The translations under genes and the position numbers were made by a program. Under the pieces are notes generated by a model, which was not told the origin of the DNA, searched no databases, and was given only the letters and a program-made list of their open reading frames with translations. Below, in pieces: positions 33,664 to 46,900 of a stretch of 64,000 bases of DNA (position 1 is its first letter; the number at the start of each line of letters is the position of its first letter). Source of the stretch: Laetiporus sulphureus 93-53. Its lineage: Eukaryota > Basidiomycota > Agaricomycetes > Polyporales > Laetiporaceae. The DNA lies in assembly GCF_001632365.1 (NCBI RefSeq), contig NW_024468514.1:833317-897316 (forward strand), in the 5' to 3' direction.

Positions 33664-36600
33664 TCACCGCGTACGAGTGCTGCAGCAAGAATTGTGGACT
33701 TTACATTCTTCTGGCTTGTGTCAGCCCCACACACGTACTTTCTTGCACTTGTCCTTGTCTTTGTTTGTGGACGCTGAAGGTTTGGGGTGTGTTGTACCGT
33801 CTTTTTGACTGTACTGTCTTTACTAGTTTACATGAGTGTAATGCGGACAGTGCCTGTTTGACAATTCGCAATGTCATGCAGGATCCATGCCGTGCCCGGC
33901 GCTTGCTGCGAGTGGATGACGGAGACTTCTCAGTCGACTTGCTCAGGCACTCTGATGAATGTGCAATCGGATGCATTCGGCGACGATCCTTTGGCTTTCC
34001 CAAAGGCCAATGAACCCTCAAGGTCTCATGCGTCACGACTAGTAAGGCTCGCGAAAGCGGCCATCCCCTGGTTCATCCACATCGATTAATCCATTGTCGG
34101 CATCCGTGATTGAAGAGTATAGCAGCATCGTGCGTGTGCGGCAATGCTGACTGTGACACTCGAAAGAGCTGATCGCTTTTACTCGTGGCTGACATGCTCC
34201 TGCAAGTCCGAATCGTGCTATCATTGCCACCATCGGCTATATATGTAGTATGCTATAACGCATTACATAGCGAATAATGAATTTAGCATGATCCAGATTG
34301 CAGATGCGAGAGCAGTCCTAACCGTTGAGATTTGTCAAGGTCAAGGCGAGCCTCTTCTTACTTACCTGTGCGAATACACGGCTAGCAATAGTACTTATGT
34401 GCTGCATGAGGCGTACCAGGCAACTCTGCCATTGCAGCATATCCACATTCAGCGCGATAAGTTGAGGCAACATATCCGTCAGATATTTTATTTCTGCGGG
34501 ATGATTGCTTCGGTGACGACATGAACACCAAAATTGCTGGAACTTGGTTATTTAATGTACTTTATCCAAAATTAAACCGTGATGCGGCGAGAGCACTGCG
34601 GGAAAGTAGAGACAGCGGTTCGGAAGGGATAGTCCGAAGTAAGCGCCCAACTGTGGCGAGCCTCGTGCGGCGTTGAATGCCGGATTTGGTATGGAGTCGA
34701 AGACTGTTCCAACTCTATTCTCAGTAGACCATCAAGAGTCCGTGTCTGTCCGTGTTGTCCCTTGTCGCGCACGCTTGAACGTTCCTCGCCAAACTCCAGA
34801 ACAGCTGCTCTATTTCCTCAGTCTCTACTCTGGCTAAGACCCGGCAACATATCAAACCTCCAGTTCCGCGCATTTCCGGAGTTGTCCAACTGTACGGCGA
34901 TGGTGCCCAACGCGAGCGACAAATTGCAGATGCCATCCGTTGCCGCTATAGCAACCTGGGATGAGAACGAATTTGTAACGGATGCCACTTGGACTGCAAG
35001 TGGTTGCAGGATCGAAATACGCGCCGCACAGAATGGCACGGTCGACCTCAGCGACGCTGATCATCTCAAGATAATTTGTGCAAGTTTGCGGGCGATCCAG
35101 TCAGTACGAACGTCAACTCTGACTGGCTCGTCAGATGCTCGGGCAATTTCTCCTCTAATGCGTTGGATGAAGGCCTTATTGCATTATGGAGGTAGCTGTT
35201 AAATTTATATCTACGTCGCCCCTTCTTCAAGCTGAAATATCGCACGAGCAAGTGCAACAGGAGATACAAGATTACATTGCTGTAATGAATGACTCGATAG
35301 AACCGGACCGACGATTACGTGGCAGAGGCATGCTGCACAACTCGCTGCGCTGTGCATAGCGCATTCTGCACGTCATCCAAGCAGATGCGTCCAAGGCTGG
35401 CCCTATCGCAGTTGATGCTCTCACAAAGGCAAATGAGGGCCGAAAGCGAGCTATGGCAGTGCATGAACATCTTCAAGCGGACTGGCAAGATGTCTACGAA
35501 AGTCAGCGAAAACCACATTGCCCAACAATTGCCAACTTATCCGCGGCTGGGCTCTGATTGTAGTTGTTACAGAGAGACATCAATGAATTGCTGGTAACTG
35601 GCAATTCCCTCGATTTTAGTCGCTTCATGGAGAAATTTTCCCCCTGTCCATGCCACAGGTTTTGCCGGGTCGCAATGTCTCCTTGCAGAAGGTGAGCTCC
35701 AGATAGTATCGTCGCAATCACGCGGTGCACTTTCTCGTCGTTCTCATCTAATCTACGGAGGAAGACACCACCCTCGTCGTTCAAACTATACGTGCATACG
35801 AACAGCCGAATAACAAAAAGTGGACATTGGACGCCAAGGAAGAGGAAATTCGATATCCGTCCGTTTCTCTCTCGAGGGCAGCAATTTGCAAGACATCCCA
35901 ACTAAAGGACTTCTCCAATACGACCCCTCGCTGTGAATGCACCTCGTCGTGCATTACACAACGTCCGCCGGACTGTCGCGACTACACCGATGTCTCTAAT
36001 GCTGACCTGTTATCCATGCCATCTATTCTTCGAAGCGTATCATCAAGCGGTACTTGACGAAGTGCAATTCCAGCCAACAGCAACGCGCGAGATGCTCTGT
36101 CCGGGATGGGCAAGGCCATTTAAAGGGCCTCGGAGGCTTGAAGAAACGAATGAGAGAATTAGGCAGACCATACGGGGGGAGGCTCCACATCACTCTCGCT
36201 GAAGCAAACAAGGCCCGGTTCACATCCCGACAACACGAACGACACCGAGGCCTTGTACCCCAGACGATGAGCATACAGGTCCAACGAAGCAGACGCTTGT
36301 CATTATCGCGCTGACGCGACTGTACAAACCTTGTCGTTGGACGATTCGTCACGGGCCCTTCGACGGCTCGCTAGCGAAGAGGAGCCTACGAATGATAAAT
36401 GTATAAATGGTCTAGATATCATCCATTAGAACACCCACGTTCGGCAGCCGTTAGGAAACGCTGAGTCGCAGTGGCGGTGGTTGTTGCTGAGGGCATCCTA
36501 TATATCATCTGGTCCCTGTGCATGATTCGCATCGGACGTTACGATATATAGACAAAAATTGGTATTTACTATTAGCGTCAGAGGGTATATACACCTTGTA

Positions 36601-36816
36601 ACAAAGTCCTGCAATAATCTACACCATGTAAACAGACAACGAGAGAATGCCACCATAATGACACGTACGTACTGGCACACCAGTCCAGACGAAACACATT
36701 GTCAGCAGTGGGAACGAACGACTAGCAGCATCGGCAAAGCATAACGAGCGCACAATCGGACAATCCAGCAGCTTCACGACGCTGCCTTCAAAGCATGTTC
36801 ATATCAGGAAGGAGAA
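33664..36816. other. 3.1-kb intergenic, no gene supported
   Basis: Several frames of 100-146 codons are open (for example 34762-35202 plus and 35503-35901 minus), but none shows a domain, signal peptide or splice-linked continuation. 36500-36600 is AT-rich and may be the 3' flank of the sedolisin gene. Confidence 0.35.
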
Positions 36817-39221
36817 TCACGGCAGCGCCAGCCACAAAGCAAGCAGCTCCGGGAAATTGGGCGTCCCCAGACCAGTGACGGGGTCCCACCCCGGCTCCGA
36901 CGAGAACCCATCCGTCCCGCACCCAGGGTTATTCCCCGACGTGACATCGTTGAAGGCCTGTTGGAACACGGGCGTGTAGATCTACGAATCGCGATACCAG
37001 TGGACATGATTTTCAGAGGAAAGGCGATGATGCAAAGAGGTGGACGTACGGTTGGGTTGATGAACCCGATGGCGCTCTTCCCGAGCGCGATACGCGCGTC
37101 GTTGATGGCTGAGAGGATAGAAGCAGCGACGGGCGACGCGCAAGATGTCCCAGATACAAGCGTGGCCTCTCCATCAACCATTACCGTATAGTTCAACCTG
37201 ATCGCGCGACGCCCATCCCCCCGTCAATAACACATGAGCGCACGTACGCAGCCGATCGAGGGACGCACCCATTCGCAGCGATGTCCGGATACCCTCTCGA
37301 GTTCCCCGACGAGTTGTATATGTCCGCAGCGTACGGCGGTGGATAGTTCGTCAAATACCCTTCCACCGCGTCGCGCTGCCAGCTAGGCAGCGCGAACACG
37401 TTCGAGAAGCCGCCGCCCGAGTAGATATTCGTGTCGCATGCGACTTCTGGCTCCCAGACCTAGATGGGCAACGTGTCAGCTATGCGAGCATGAGCGCGAG
37501 CGAAGCGGCGTACTGAATTTCCCGGAACGATCTGCGTCGCACCGACGGCCGTGACGTAGGGACATGTTCCAGGGAAACCAGGGTCGAACCGCGTACCGTC
37601 GTAGCTCTCGTTTCCGTCCGCGTCGAGGCACTGGCCGTTCCCTGCGACGCCGTCGTCGCCCGAAGAGTACAGGAACGTCACGCCCATGAGACCGAGCTGG
37701 GAGTTTACGCCACAAAGACGTCAGGGTAAAGACCACGAGGTGGGAGTAGGCAACGCACCTTGGCGTACTCGTAGCATTGCCGTTGGATGTACGCCGCGCC
37801 AAGGTAGGCTTCCGTGTATCCGTACGACGTCGAGATGATATTCGACAGCGGAGCCGTGCCGCAATTCTCCGAGCCTATACCAAACTCAGGGACCCGACGG
37901 CCAGAAAAAACCCATAGACGCACCCTGATACCCGCCGTATGGATCCGGGTACGTCCCGTCAAGCTCGGGGTCATCGCCACCTTCGTAAGTGCAATACGAC
38001 GCATCGAGCGCATCCAGGAAGTTGTTGAAGGATCCGCCCTCGACGAGGTCGCCGACCTGGTAGAGCGTCACGTTCTGGTTCGCGCCGACGAGCGCCATCG
38101 CGTATTGGAGGTCGAGTTCCGCCTCGCCGTTGATGCTGAAGCCTTCATAAAGCGTTTGTTCGTAGCCTGTGGGAGGGGTTAGCACTCCGTGGCACTTCGG
38201 GGTGGGCAGATGCTTACCGCCATCGATGGATATGACTGCAGGGCGCTGTCCTACTTGCGAGGGTGAGAAGTTGGCAAAGAAAGCATCCATGTCGGCGTCC
38301 AGAAATGCCTCGGGCGAGTATTCGACTGTAATATTGGGTCAACGACCAAGATGAGAACCAAATGCAGAAACGCACCGATCCCAATGGTGTTCTTGTCCGT
38401 TGCGACGGGGTAGTATGCAAAGTCGTATAACGCGCGGAGACAGTCCGGCGTGATCTGCGCGTCGCAGCTCGCCAACGGAGACTCCGCATCGGCATTAATG
38501 GCGTCGAGATCAACAGTCTAGGATGCAAGTTTAGCCCATGTCGAAGCAGCAGGATCGATTCGGCACTCACCTGAGGAATCGCACGGAACTTGGGGTGCAC
38601 GATACTGTTCCCTGGTGCACCGATGTTCTTGGAGCGCGCGTCCAATTCGCGCCTGACCGTCCGCGGCATCTTCACGTCAAAATGCAGGGTCGGCAGGACG
38701 AGATCGACGTGGTGCGACACGTGCTCTGGGAGGTGGTACCGCCCCTCGCACGCGAGATGCTCCCGTCCGTTCTCCCCGTACTGCCACACAAAGTACTCCG
38801 TCCCGAGCAGCCTCTCTGCCTCGGCGATGCTCACGTCTACCGTGAGCCATCCTCCCGGGCGCGCCTTCACGCTGCCCTCGCCGAGCTCCTCCTCCAGCCA
38901 GTCGCGCACCGCCTCTTCAGCCTCTGCGTCTGGAGCGAACGTCTCGCGCAGGCGCTCGGCACTCCAGTGGCGCCCGTAGTTGGGCGAGTCAGGGTGCGAC
39001 ACGTCGAGCAGGAATTGGTCTATGTTTTCGAGATTGCGCTGGGCGAGGCCGATGCGGAGCGGAAGGCGCGTGCTGGGGTCGGCGCGGCGAACGGGTGTCC
39101 ATCCGGGAGGCGGCGCGCGAGATTCGTGTAGGACGAGCGGGGAAAGCTGTGCAGGCTCGAGCGCACGCGTTGCCGAGGCGATGACGAGGAGAACAAGCGA
39201 GTGGACGATGCTGAGCATCAT
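36817..39221 (-). CDS. Secreted sedolisin (S53) serine-carboxyl peptidase, tripeptidyl-peptidase type (648 aa, 9 exons)
   Basis: Exons: 39221-38571, 38517-38376, 38325-38218, 38166-37924, 37874-37759, 37696-37514, 37459-37269, 37197-37050, 36981-36817; 649 codons including the stop. A signal peptide ([20 protein letters not shown]) is followed by an activation prodomain of about 190 residues (pro-kumamolisin type: [20 protein letters not shown]). The catalytic domain contains the family landmarks: Glu and Asp in [13 protein letters not shown], the SSGDDGV turn, [14 protein letters not shown], the nucleophile Ser in SGTSCASPV, and a C-terminal calcium site in [15 protein letters not shown] with [13 protein letters not shown]. 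It acts extracellularly at acid pH on proteins or peptides. Candidate N-glycosylation sites include NVT and NYT. The ATG pair at 39221/39218 lies 66 bases after a CATAAAAG box (39294-39287). Confidence 0.93.
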
Positions 39222-39286
39222 GTGGGGGACGGTCGTCGATGCCTGTACCGATGGATGGGGCGGACAAGGACCTGAAGAAGAGCCAT

Positions 39287-39294
39287 CTTTTATG
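39287..39294 (-). promoter_or_regulatory. TATA-like box of the sedolisin gene
   Basis: CATAAAAG on the minus strand, 66 bases upstream of the start codon, with no other candidate nearby. Confidence 0.45.
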
Positions 39295-40089
39295 TGCCCT
39301 CGTATCGAGCGATCAGAAGACGAGTGTACGCGAGGCGACTGCCGAATCGGGTCAACGCCGGACGCCGGAGCCAAGCCGTATAATTGAGGTTACCATCTGT
39401 CCAACGCGCTGCAAACGATCGCATTTGCATGCTGCCACATCACCGATGTAAAGAGTAAACTGCGGGAGCTTGAGCTCTGGGCTGTGAACTGAGAAGAGTC
39501 GCCAGAGGATTGAATATTGAGTATTGAGTTGGGCAGTCCCCAAACACATAGTCGCAGGGTCGAGAGACAGCAGTTCAAGGGGGGGAGTTGCTCCATTACC
39601 AGGCAGGAGGGTGCCCTTATATACATGCTGGTGACAGGATATTGCGTAGCAGCGAAGTCTGTGCCAGATGGGGATGCTATCGCGTGAGAACGTGCTCAAT
39701 ATGGTAACTGTCCGGACATATAAGGAAAAAGAAGCATCAGAAAAAGTGGGGCCGCATCCGAGAAGACGTCGATGCCGGTTACTGTCTGTCCAACGCCGTG
39801 AAGATGCCGCAAATAAACGATCCAAGTTCGTCCTCCTGCTCTTGGCAACATTGTGAAGAAAGCGGGCGATGCTTCGAAGCTTCCGATCTAATTATTTTCT
39901 TTGGAGTAATTTGCACGCTGGCGCATCATCGACTTCTCATGGCCGCCCTCGAGGCTCGATGTCATCGTGAATCGCTTGCAAAGGACCGCTGTACCAGTCG
40001 CAGTCTCTCAGCTTTCATTTTGCTAAATCAATTACTCCCGGCGCAAACCTCGTATGGACAACTTCGTAGAACCATCAGTACCTCCGTGA
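39295..40089. other. Intergenic, no gene supported
   Basis: A 157-codon minus frame (39352-39825) and a 102-codon plus frame (39798-40106) have no motif and no splice partner. I see nothing else. Confidence 0.35.
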
Positions 40090-40413
40090 GTCTGAGGAAT
40101 GCGTGATTACTGGACATCTCATGCCGTTCCGTCCTTGTGCATGGTTATTAACTGTAACTGGCCTAGAACGTAGTTGACGCGGATATATATAAACCGAGAA
40201 ACGCAGTAAGACGTCTTCGCCCGGCCTAAGCTTGACATCTTTATCTGTGAGGCTGAGAAATGTATGATAATCAAACACCCTACGTCGCTCCATCCCTGGG
40301 CATGATTCTCAGCTATGCCTAGCCCAGCACTCAGTTGATATGGTGACTCACCCCTCGGAGCAACGGAGTGAACACGGCAAGACGTCTTCGTCAGGCCTAA
40401 CTTTGACATCTTC
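40090..40413. repeat. Imperfect tandem repeat, two ~161-bp units
   Basis: Unit 1 (40090-40250) and unit 2 (40251-40413) align end to end with many substitutions. The best-kept block is AAGACGTCTTCG followed by GGCCTAA and TTGACATCTT in each. Unit 1 has an ATATATATAAA box in the middle that unit 2 lacks. No coding frame is shared. Confidence 0.65.
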
Positions 40414-40712
40414 AACTACCACACCATTTGAACTTTGCCTGAGTTCCTCAGTGGTCTGTTACTGTTCGAACCTACGAAATTTCAGCTCGAGTTGACAGCA
40501 TTGAAAAGGTAACTTACTATCATTCATTCAGGCACACAAACGTTGCAATAGTGGCCATGACAACAAATGAGCTGAAAATGAAGAGTTGCTGCAAAGAGGT
40601 CAATATTCGCGTTGACGAACCGATTGAAGCTTCTTCAATAGCTGTCATTGAGGCTGCAATGCAGTATCACTTCACTCACCAGATATCAATAGACCAACGC
40701 CGCGCGATAATA

Positions 40713-40764
40713 TAAACCGGTGGTGTAACGCGGCCACGTGACCGCGTCACACCGCGCCGGTATA
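40713..40764. repeat. Imperfect 52-bp palindrome centred on CACGTG
   Basis: The left half includes ACCGG, GGTGT and ACGCGG; the right half has the reverse complement CCGCGT, ACACC and CCGGT with only a few mismatches. The exact centre is the E-box CACGTG at 40735-40740, a binding core of bHLH regulators. A TATAAA precedes it at about 40711. Confidence 0.65.
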
Positions 40765-40898
40765 CCGTCGAAAATGCGTCTAGTGAGAATATCCAACCTA
40801 GGAAGCAAAATGAGCTTATGTGATGACCTTGCCCTGGGTGGAAAGGCCAAGCCAAGGTATTCGGTAGTATCTGATGAAATAGACGCAAATTGCTTGTT

Positions 40899-41087
40899 TC
40901 ATGGAATACTGTTCGAAACAGATGATGTAAGCCTTTTCTCGATTATGAAGTGAAATGCTCGCTGCGGAAATGCTGTGTCCTGATCGTAGATTAGCTCATA
41001 AGGTGTCATTTGAGCCGATGCACTGTAAGTTGTTTGGAAATTACATGATTCAGTGATGTGAAGGTGTAAGTCTATTGTTTTCTTCAT
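40899..41087 (-). mobile_element. Possible fragment of a gypsy-type retrotransposon integrase
   Basis: The 62-codon frame contains MTPYELIYDQDTAFPQ, which resembles the TPYELIYG..P motif near the C-terminal end of Ty3/gypsy integrases. Nothing else of an element (reverse transcriptase, LTR) is visible nearby, so this would be a short relic. A chance resemblance is possible. Confidence 0.3.
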
Positions 41088-43255
41088 GTGTGGATCAAAA
41101 AAATCAGAGATAGAATGATAGGAAATGAAGAATTGCAGACTAGATCATTGAGGACTGGATTGCACCTTGTTTGCATTAATTATTGATCGGAGAGACGCCG
41201 TCGGCAACGTTGAAGGCGGCTCGCACCGGGAAGTATAAGGTTTCATCGTCCGTCACCTGCCCGCCCATCCTTGGATATCATCTATTGTCCATAAACACAA
41301 ATGGACGAGGTGCAGACACGGTAGAGTAGCTGCGTCGTGCTCCGAGGTGCAGCACAGCTTCATGGCTGCGCAGAGTCTAGACGTAGATCGTTACTTCATT
41401 TCTGGTAGAGAAGACGACCTCGTATGTAGACTATCACCGCGATCGTCGCATGTGTCACCATAGCACCCTCCATGAGCAACCCACATGTCTACACAACCCA
41501 TCGGACATTTTCGTCTAGAACGGCACCAGATGGGTAACGCGCAGATCCTGCAAATCCGTTTCAGAAGCTCCGAAGGCCTTGGAACATGGCGTACGTCTTG
41601 CAGGTACTAGACGCCCTCTCTCGCCTGCACGGTGTGAACATGCTTGTAAGCTAGCTCCACGCATTCTTAATACGAGTCGCATCAGTGGATGAGCGACTAA
41701 GGCCACGCCCGCGAGGTCCAGACCGGACACTTACGTGGAACGATCCGACGAGAGCCCCCTCGCGGGTATGCCCCGCTTCCAACTGATGCCTACACTCTGG
41801 CACGGTCATCGCATCCCACTGATAGCTTTAAAGTTACATCAAGCAAGTCTATCGAGTGTGTTAGATGGTTCTTGGTGGCAACCTTCCTTCAGCCCAGCGG
41901 CAAGTGCACAGTCGTTTGATCGAATCGCGGGTCTTCCGATCGAATTATTCGACGCACGATGCATGATCGCAGTCGTCGATCGTGAGATCTCGTAGGCGAT
42001 GTCCACATACAGTATGGGCCCCTCCTATCACAAGCGCGCGCAGACATGTGGCGACCGAATGCACTGCTTTCAACCAGTCACAACTCCGCGAGCATAGGTC
42101 GGACTTCGTCCGACAGCCATCGACGACGCATGCTGGCAGTAAAGATCTAGACAAGCGGCCATGAGGGCTGGCAGTGGAAGCTGGCTTGGGTCCCACGTTC
42201 AGGCTGCGGATAAACATCGCCTCCGAAGACCTGTTGCTTCGCGCGCGCGAGGGCTATGGAACGAGGGTGATCAGGGTTTAGAGGGATAACAACGGGTGCG
42301 CAATTAGACCGACAACCGTCCGAACACCATGTCCCTCACGATATTGCAAATGCTATGATGCGCCCATCATCAACTAACGCACACGCTGTTCCTGTCACGC
42401 ACCCCACATTTCACATTTGCGGGGTGAGTATTGCCCAGATTGTGCAATCTTCAGTGTCGTCAAAGTATGTGAAGACTTAGCCGCGATGACACGTTCATCA
42501 CAATACGGGGGTAGCCGCGACAGTTGCAGTGCCACTCGTCCGATGCACCACCTCATGCAAAGAGCCGATGATCCGTGGGAGAGAATAGGTCGCTGGGATA
42601 GTCAGACTGTGTTGCCGTTGCCCCAGCGGTTAGAATTGATATTGGGGTGCTGAGAAAAAAAGGACTCGCCGCAGATGCAGGTTGTGTACAGCGCATTGCG
42701 TCCTGTTGCACGCTCCTCGCCTCGCAACAATACTATTGATAGCATCTACGGGGGAGTGAGTCATCCTCGGCGCAGCGGCAACGTGCCGCATTCATCCCCC
42801 TCACCTCATCAGCGGCAGTTCATGATCGAAAGTAATATCGTCGAATAGCCACAATAATCGAGTAGGAACGCATGCGATATGACACAGAGTGCCAGTTCCA
42901 CGTCATGGAAGGCAGTGTGTGCCTCCGTCGGCACGCAGAAAAACTGATCTCAGTGAAGTAGAGCGTATGCTATGACTCGCGTATGGCGTGGAAAACGATC
43001 AGGATATCGACCGCCATGCGTCAACCACGTGGCTTGCTCACCGCCACTTCAGACTTGCGCATTACGCAGGTTCTTCGCAGCCACATCGTCAATGTTTGGT
43101 TGTCTGTCCCAGGCCCTCTGCTGCTGTGAAGCAGCACGCTCGCCTCGTGTGTGTTGTTAGGCATCGCCATCTGCAGCTTCAGTGCTGCTCCCCCGTTATG
43201 AAATTCAATCAGAACCAGCCATGAGTCCTGAGATTCCGGGCTATGCAGAGGAAGG
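41088..43255. other. 2.2-kb intergenic, no gene supported
   Basis: Only frames below 95 codons, without motifs. It precedes the zinc-finger gene cluster. Confidence 0.4.
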
Positions 43256-43262
43256 TATAAAG
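43256..43262 (+). promoter_or_regulatory. TATA box of zinc-finger gene A
   Basis: TATAAAG, 98 bases upstream of the ATG at 43354, the same distance as in the two regulator genes at the left of the window. Confidence 0.6.
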
Positions 43263-43353
43263 ACAGGGAGGAGTTACCCTCGCTGTGGTACCGGTATTCA
43301 AATCACACAACAACTCTCGTTGACAGATCCCCGAGATCCAACACTCCGTGCCA

Positions 43354-43906
43354 ATGGATTACTCGATGTACAACTCTGGTATGTTGACTTTATGATGCCA
43401 GTTTCAACCTCTTACGTGCTTCTAAAGATTCGTACTCGTATTACTGCACAAACCCTGCAGACATGAACATGTACGCCGGATCTGCGCAAATTTACTACGG
43501 ATCATCACCCGGACAAACCAACCTGTCGATCCCTCCATCCCCACCCACTGTCAACTATCCACCTCTAGCGGCGGTCCAAACAGGACTCGTTCATCGCGTA
43601 CCCTGCCTATGGGGCGGCTCATGCCCCATTCTGCTCGACGACATATCCGCAGCGGGCATCATGCGCCATCTCCGCGAATATCACCTTGTTGATCCCGACC
43701 ATCCGTGGGACAAGAAGGCCCGCGGCGTCTGCCAGTGGGGCGGCGAGTGCCACAAGGAGATGGCATATGCCAGCTATGGGAAGCATGTCGCCGCTGTCCA
43801 TTTGCGCGGCAGTGTCCAATGTCCCTATTGCTATAGGGACGTAGGCAGGCTCGGGTTGTTGGAGAGACACATCCAGAGTTATTGTCCTCATGCACCCCCA
43901 TCTTAG
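43354..43906 (+). CDS. CWCH2-type zinc-finger protein A (167 aa, 2 exons)
   Basis: Exons 43354-43378 and 43428-43906 (intron 49 nt, GTATGT...AAAG); 168 codons including the stop. Without the intron, translation would start at the internal ATG 43463. The N-terminus is rich in Tyr, Ser and Pro. Finger 1: CLWGGSC, then IMRHLREYH. Finger 2: CQWGGEC, then YGKHVAAVH. Finger 3: CPYCYRD, then LERHIQSYC, where the last ligand is Cys (C2HC). The W two residues after the first Cys in fingers 1 and 2 matches the tandem CWCH2 pattern of Gli/Zic/PacC proteins. Closest relative in the window is gene C (50542-50963): same C-x5-C first finger, same C2HC third finger. It is probably a nuclear DNA-binding protein; targets are unknown. 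It lacks the N-terminal segment shared by B, D and F. Confidence 0.8.
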
Positions 43907-46900
43907 ATGTGTTTCACAGTATGTCCCCCTCTACTCATCCCGTTGGTGATCACTGACGAATCTGGTTTTTCTAGTTCTATTGTCTTGGATACCGCTCATG
44001 GCTGCAAGGCCGGTCACTCATCATGCATTGTAATAATTGGCGTCTCCTTCTGATTGTGTCCCGGGTGCAGTTTCAGCTCCTGATATCTTGTGGGTTTTGT
44101 TAGATGTTGCAACGTTTCGTATGTACCCTTCTTCCTGAACGTCAGCGGCCGGAGAACGCCTTTTACTCCGCGCCGCCTCTTGTACTACTTTAGGCAATTA
44201 TTTTCCCGCTTTGCGGAATGGTCTGATTCGTGCTCACTTCAGACATATTGATATGCTGTGCAGACATGATGCCTCATTGCGCACTTGACGCTTTTATCAT
44301 CGACGCGGATCATAACGATTCTTGAACAAATGAGTGTCCTGCTATCTCCGAAGCACTTCAGCGTTTCAGCCTGTCCGATCCCTTGCCATGAAGAGAAGAA
44401 GCCTGATGCGTTGTCTGCGGCTAGGTGCGGTCAGCGTCCCGTGGCTGGGCTTCCGATGCAATGAGCGTTCCGGAATGTGTAATCTCCCTCGGCCACACCT
44501 GACGCAGAAGCAATGCGCAGCCTGATGATGCTTCCGTCCTTCTATTATTCGAGTCAATTGTTGCCGTTCATTCCATGCCAAGCAACATGCGGTGCTGTCT
44601 CAGGAGTCGATCTCCCAACAAATCTGTCAACGGCCGGAAAACATCAAGGTGCACTAGACGACAATAGGCATGCGTAATGGGGCTGCACATCGGCGGCGGT
44701 GAAGCATGAGTGCCTCAGCCAGGTCACCGCGTTTGAACAGGCATGCAAAGAACACGTTGGCGTCCTCGCATATCTGGATGCAGTGTCACTGCCACCCAAT
44801 GTGGTCAATTTTTTAGTTTGATGGTATGTTGAAGTTGGGCGACAAAGCTGGGCAGAACCTCGGATTATCCGGTGCACTTTCTGGCGTACCCCCTCCTCTG
44901 CAGACTTCACACGTAGCACAACGATGAGCTACTCTGGCTGTCGACATCGATACGTCCTACTTTCTGGTACACTGCTTCTCATTTTACTAATTATTAAGCG
45001 CGGCTTCGCAATGACTCAACTTCAGGCGCTTGCGTCTCTACATCATCAAGCCAACCTCTGACTCGACTTCAGTGGCAGCTATAGCGACTCTGTGCCATAT
45101 AGCCAAGCCTTGACGTCCTTCAGCAATCTCCGTACGACCGTCATCCAATCAAATCAAGGAACTTTAGGTTATGGTAAACTTGCATGCGATCTCTTAGCGG
45201 AAACGTGCGACAGACGAGAGACGCCAATGTGGTACGCCTATCAAGTTGTTCTCTGCAAGGCTGGTGCGCCACGTCAGTGCTCAGAGACGCAACGCAACAC
45301 CTTGCTCAGAGTCAGGATTACCACCCAAATACGTTGTTGGACATTGCAGCAGTCTGCACTGTGATCCCGCTGGCGCATTTGCCCGAATAATGTTGAACGA
45401 AAAGTCTCAAGGCCTGAAACGTGCTCGTTGCCGTTTGCAAAGGACCATTGCTTGCATATTTCTACATCCTTACAAGACATGCGAAGATCGGCCCAATACA
45501 ATCTGCATGTGTGTTTATTCAGAAACACATCAATATGACCAGTGCGATCGCCGCGGATGAATAGCACGGATCAGATAGTATGACAGAAAGATGGCACCAT
45601 TCATAAGTGTATGAAAGCCAGGTGAGTTGGCGAGACAAAATAAACTCACGTCTACTTATGTCTTGCACCACCATGGTCAAGCAGCACTACAAGTGCATGA
45701 CACGATATGGGGGAGATGGGCACAACAGCACGCACCAGTCCACGATACCACATGCATGCGCCGCGCACCTTGAAGTCGAGAAATCTCGACAATTTCTGGC
45801 GTCGCTGGCTCCCAAACAGCTCCAACAGATGGCCATCATAGATCGCCTTGCAGGTCAACAGTGTCTGAAAAGATTTAAGATGAAGGGAACTCACTCCTGG
45901 TTGTCTGACACTTCCACGTTCGCAGGGCAGAACGCGCCGATCATCCTGTTTGCCACCTGGCATGAATGTGACGCCCGGTTGCTCGTTCTGTATGTCATCG
46001 ATACTAGTGCAGAAGATGCCAGAATGAGAATGCACTGGCAAGCATAGCAACACCAATATTTGTCGAGGTGGGCGCACTGTCCCAGTCCACCGAGGCACGA
46101 GAAGGCGAAGGGAAATCTTTGCGGTGATGGCAATATCCATGACAGAGTCTGGCACGTACCGCCGGAGATAGGCACGATCAAGAAAACGTCGCACGACGCG
46201 AACTCCGAGATCCCGTGCCAAAGGTCATCTTCTCTATCAGAATTGACTTGCTCGGCAAAAAGGTGTGCGACTCGATGGTCAGTCAATTTATTCTGCTTCG
46301 TCGGAAGTGCCCTGATTCGTGCACTTCTGAATATATCGCGGTAGAGCCGTTTCCGTGACAACGCTTGACGAGCATTTCGCACGTCTGCCCTGGATGAGAA
46401 GGCGGCCTGCATCCTAACGTGCCGTCGGAAGAACCCGATCGGATGGTCAAATTTACGTACGGTGCACGTCGATACTAGCGGAAAGCCTGACTGTGCCGAG
46501 CAGAGTCCGCTTGAAGTTTCCAAGGAACGACATCCTGTGGCTTGAAAAGTCGGATCGTCGCATTGACTTGCAAGCCCGTTGCCGGAGACAATCAAAGACC
46601 CACCGTGAACCTTAATTGAATGCAGAAGAAACGCGGAGAAGGCCATTTTATCCGAGTACCGCAGCAGCGAGGCAAGGTGCACAGCACATGCTGAACGCAG
46701 ATATGTTCTGTGTTCGGCAGTCCTGAAACTTCTCCGAGAAGCTTGCGCGGGAGGTAGAGCAGCTTTCCGTTTATGTGCCAAAATGCTTCCTGGACGAACG
46801 TTTTGCCTATACAAAAGCTGAGGAGCTGAGCCAAACTTGCTAAATCGCGTAACTTATCAGTATTGTGGAAACCGAGATACCCGGAGCAATTAGGCGGGAA

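Noticed and set aside
38538..39131. Plus frame of 197 codons
   Set aside because: Antisense to exon 1 of the sedolisin gene, which has a signal peptide and prodomain.
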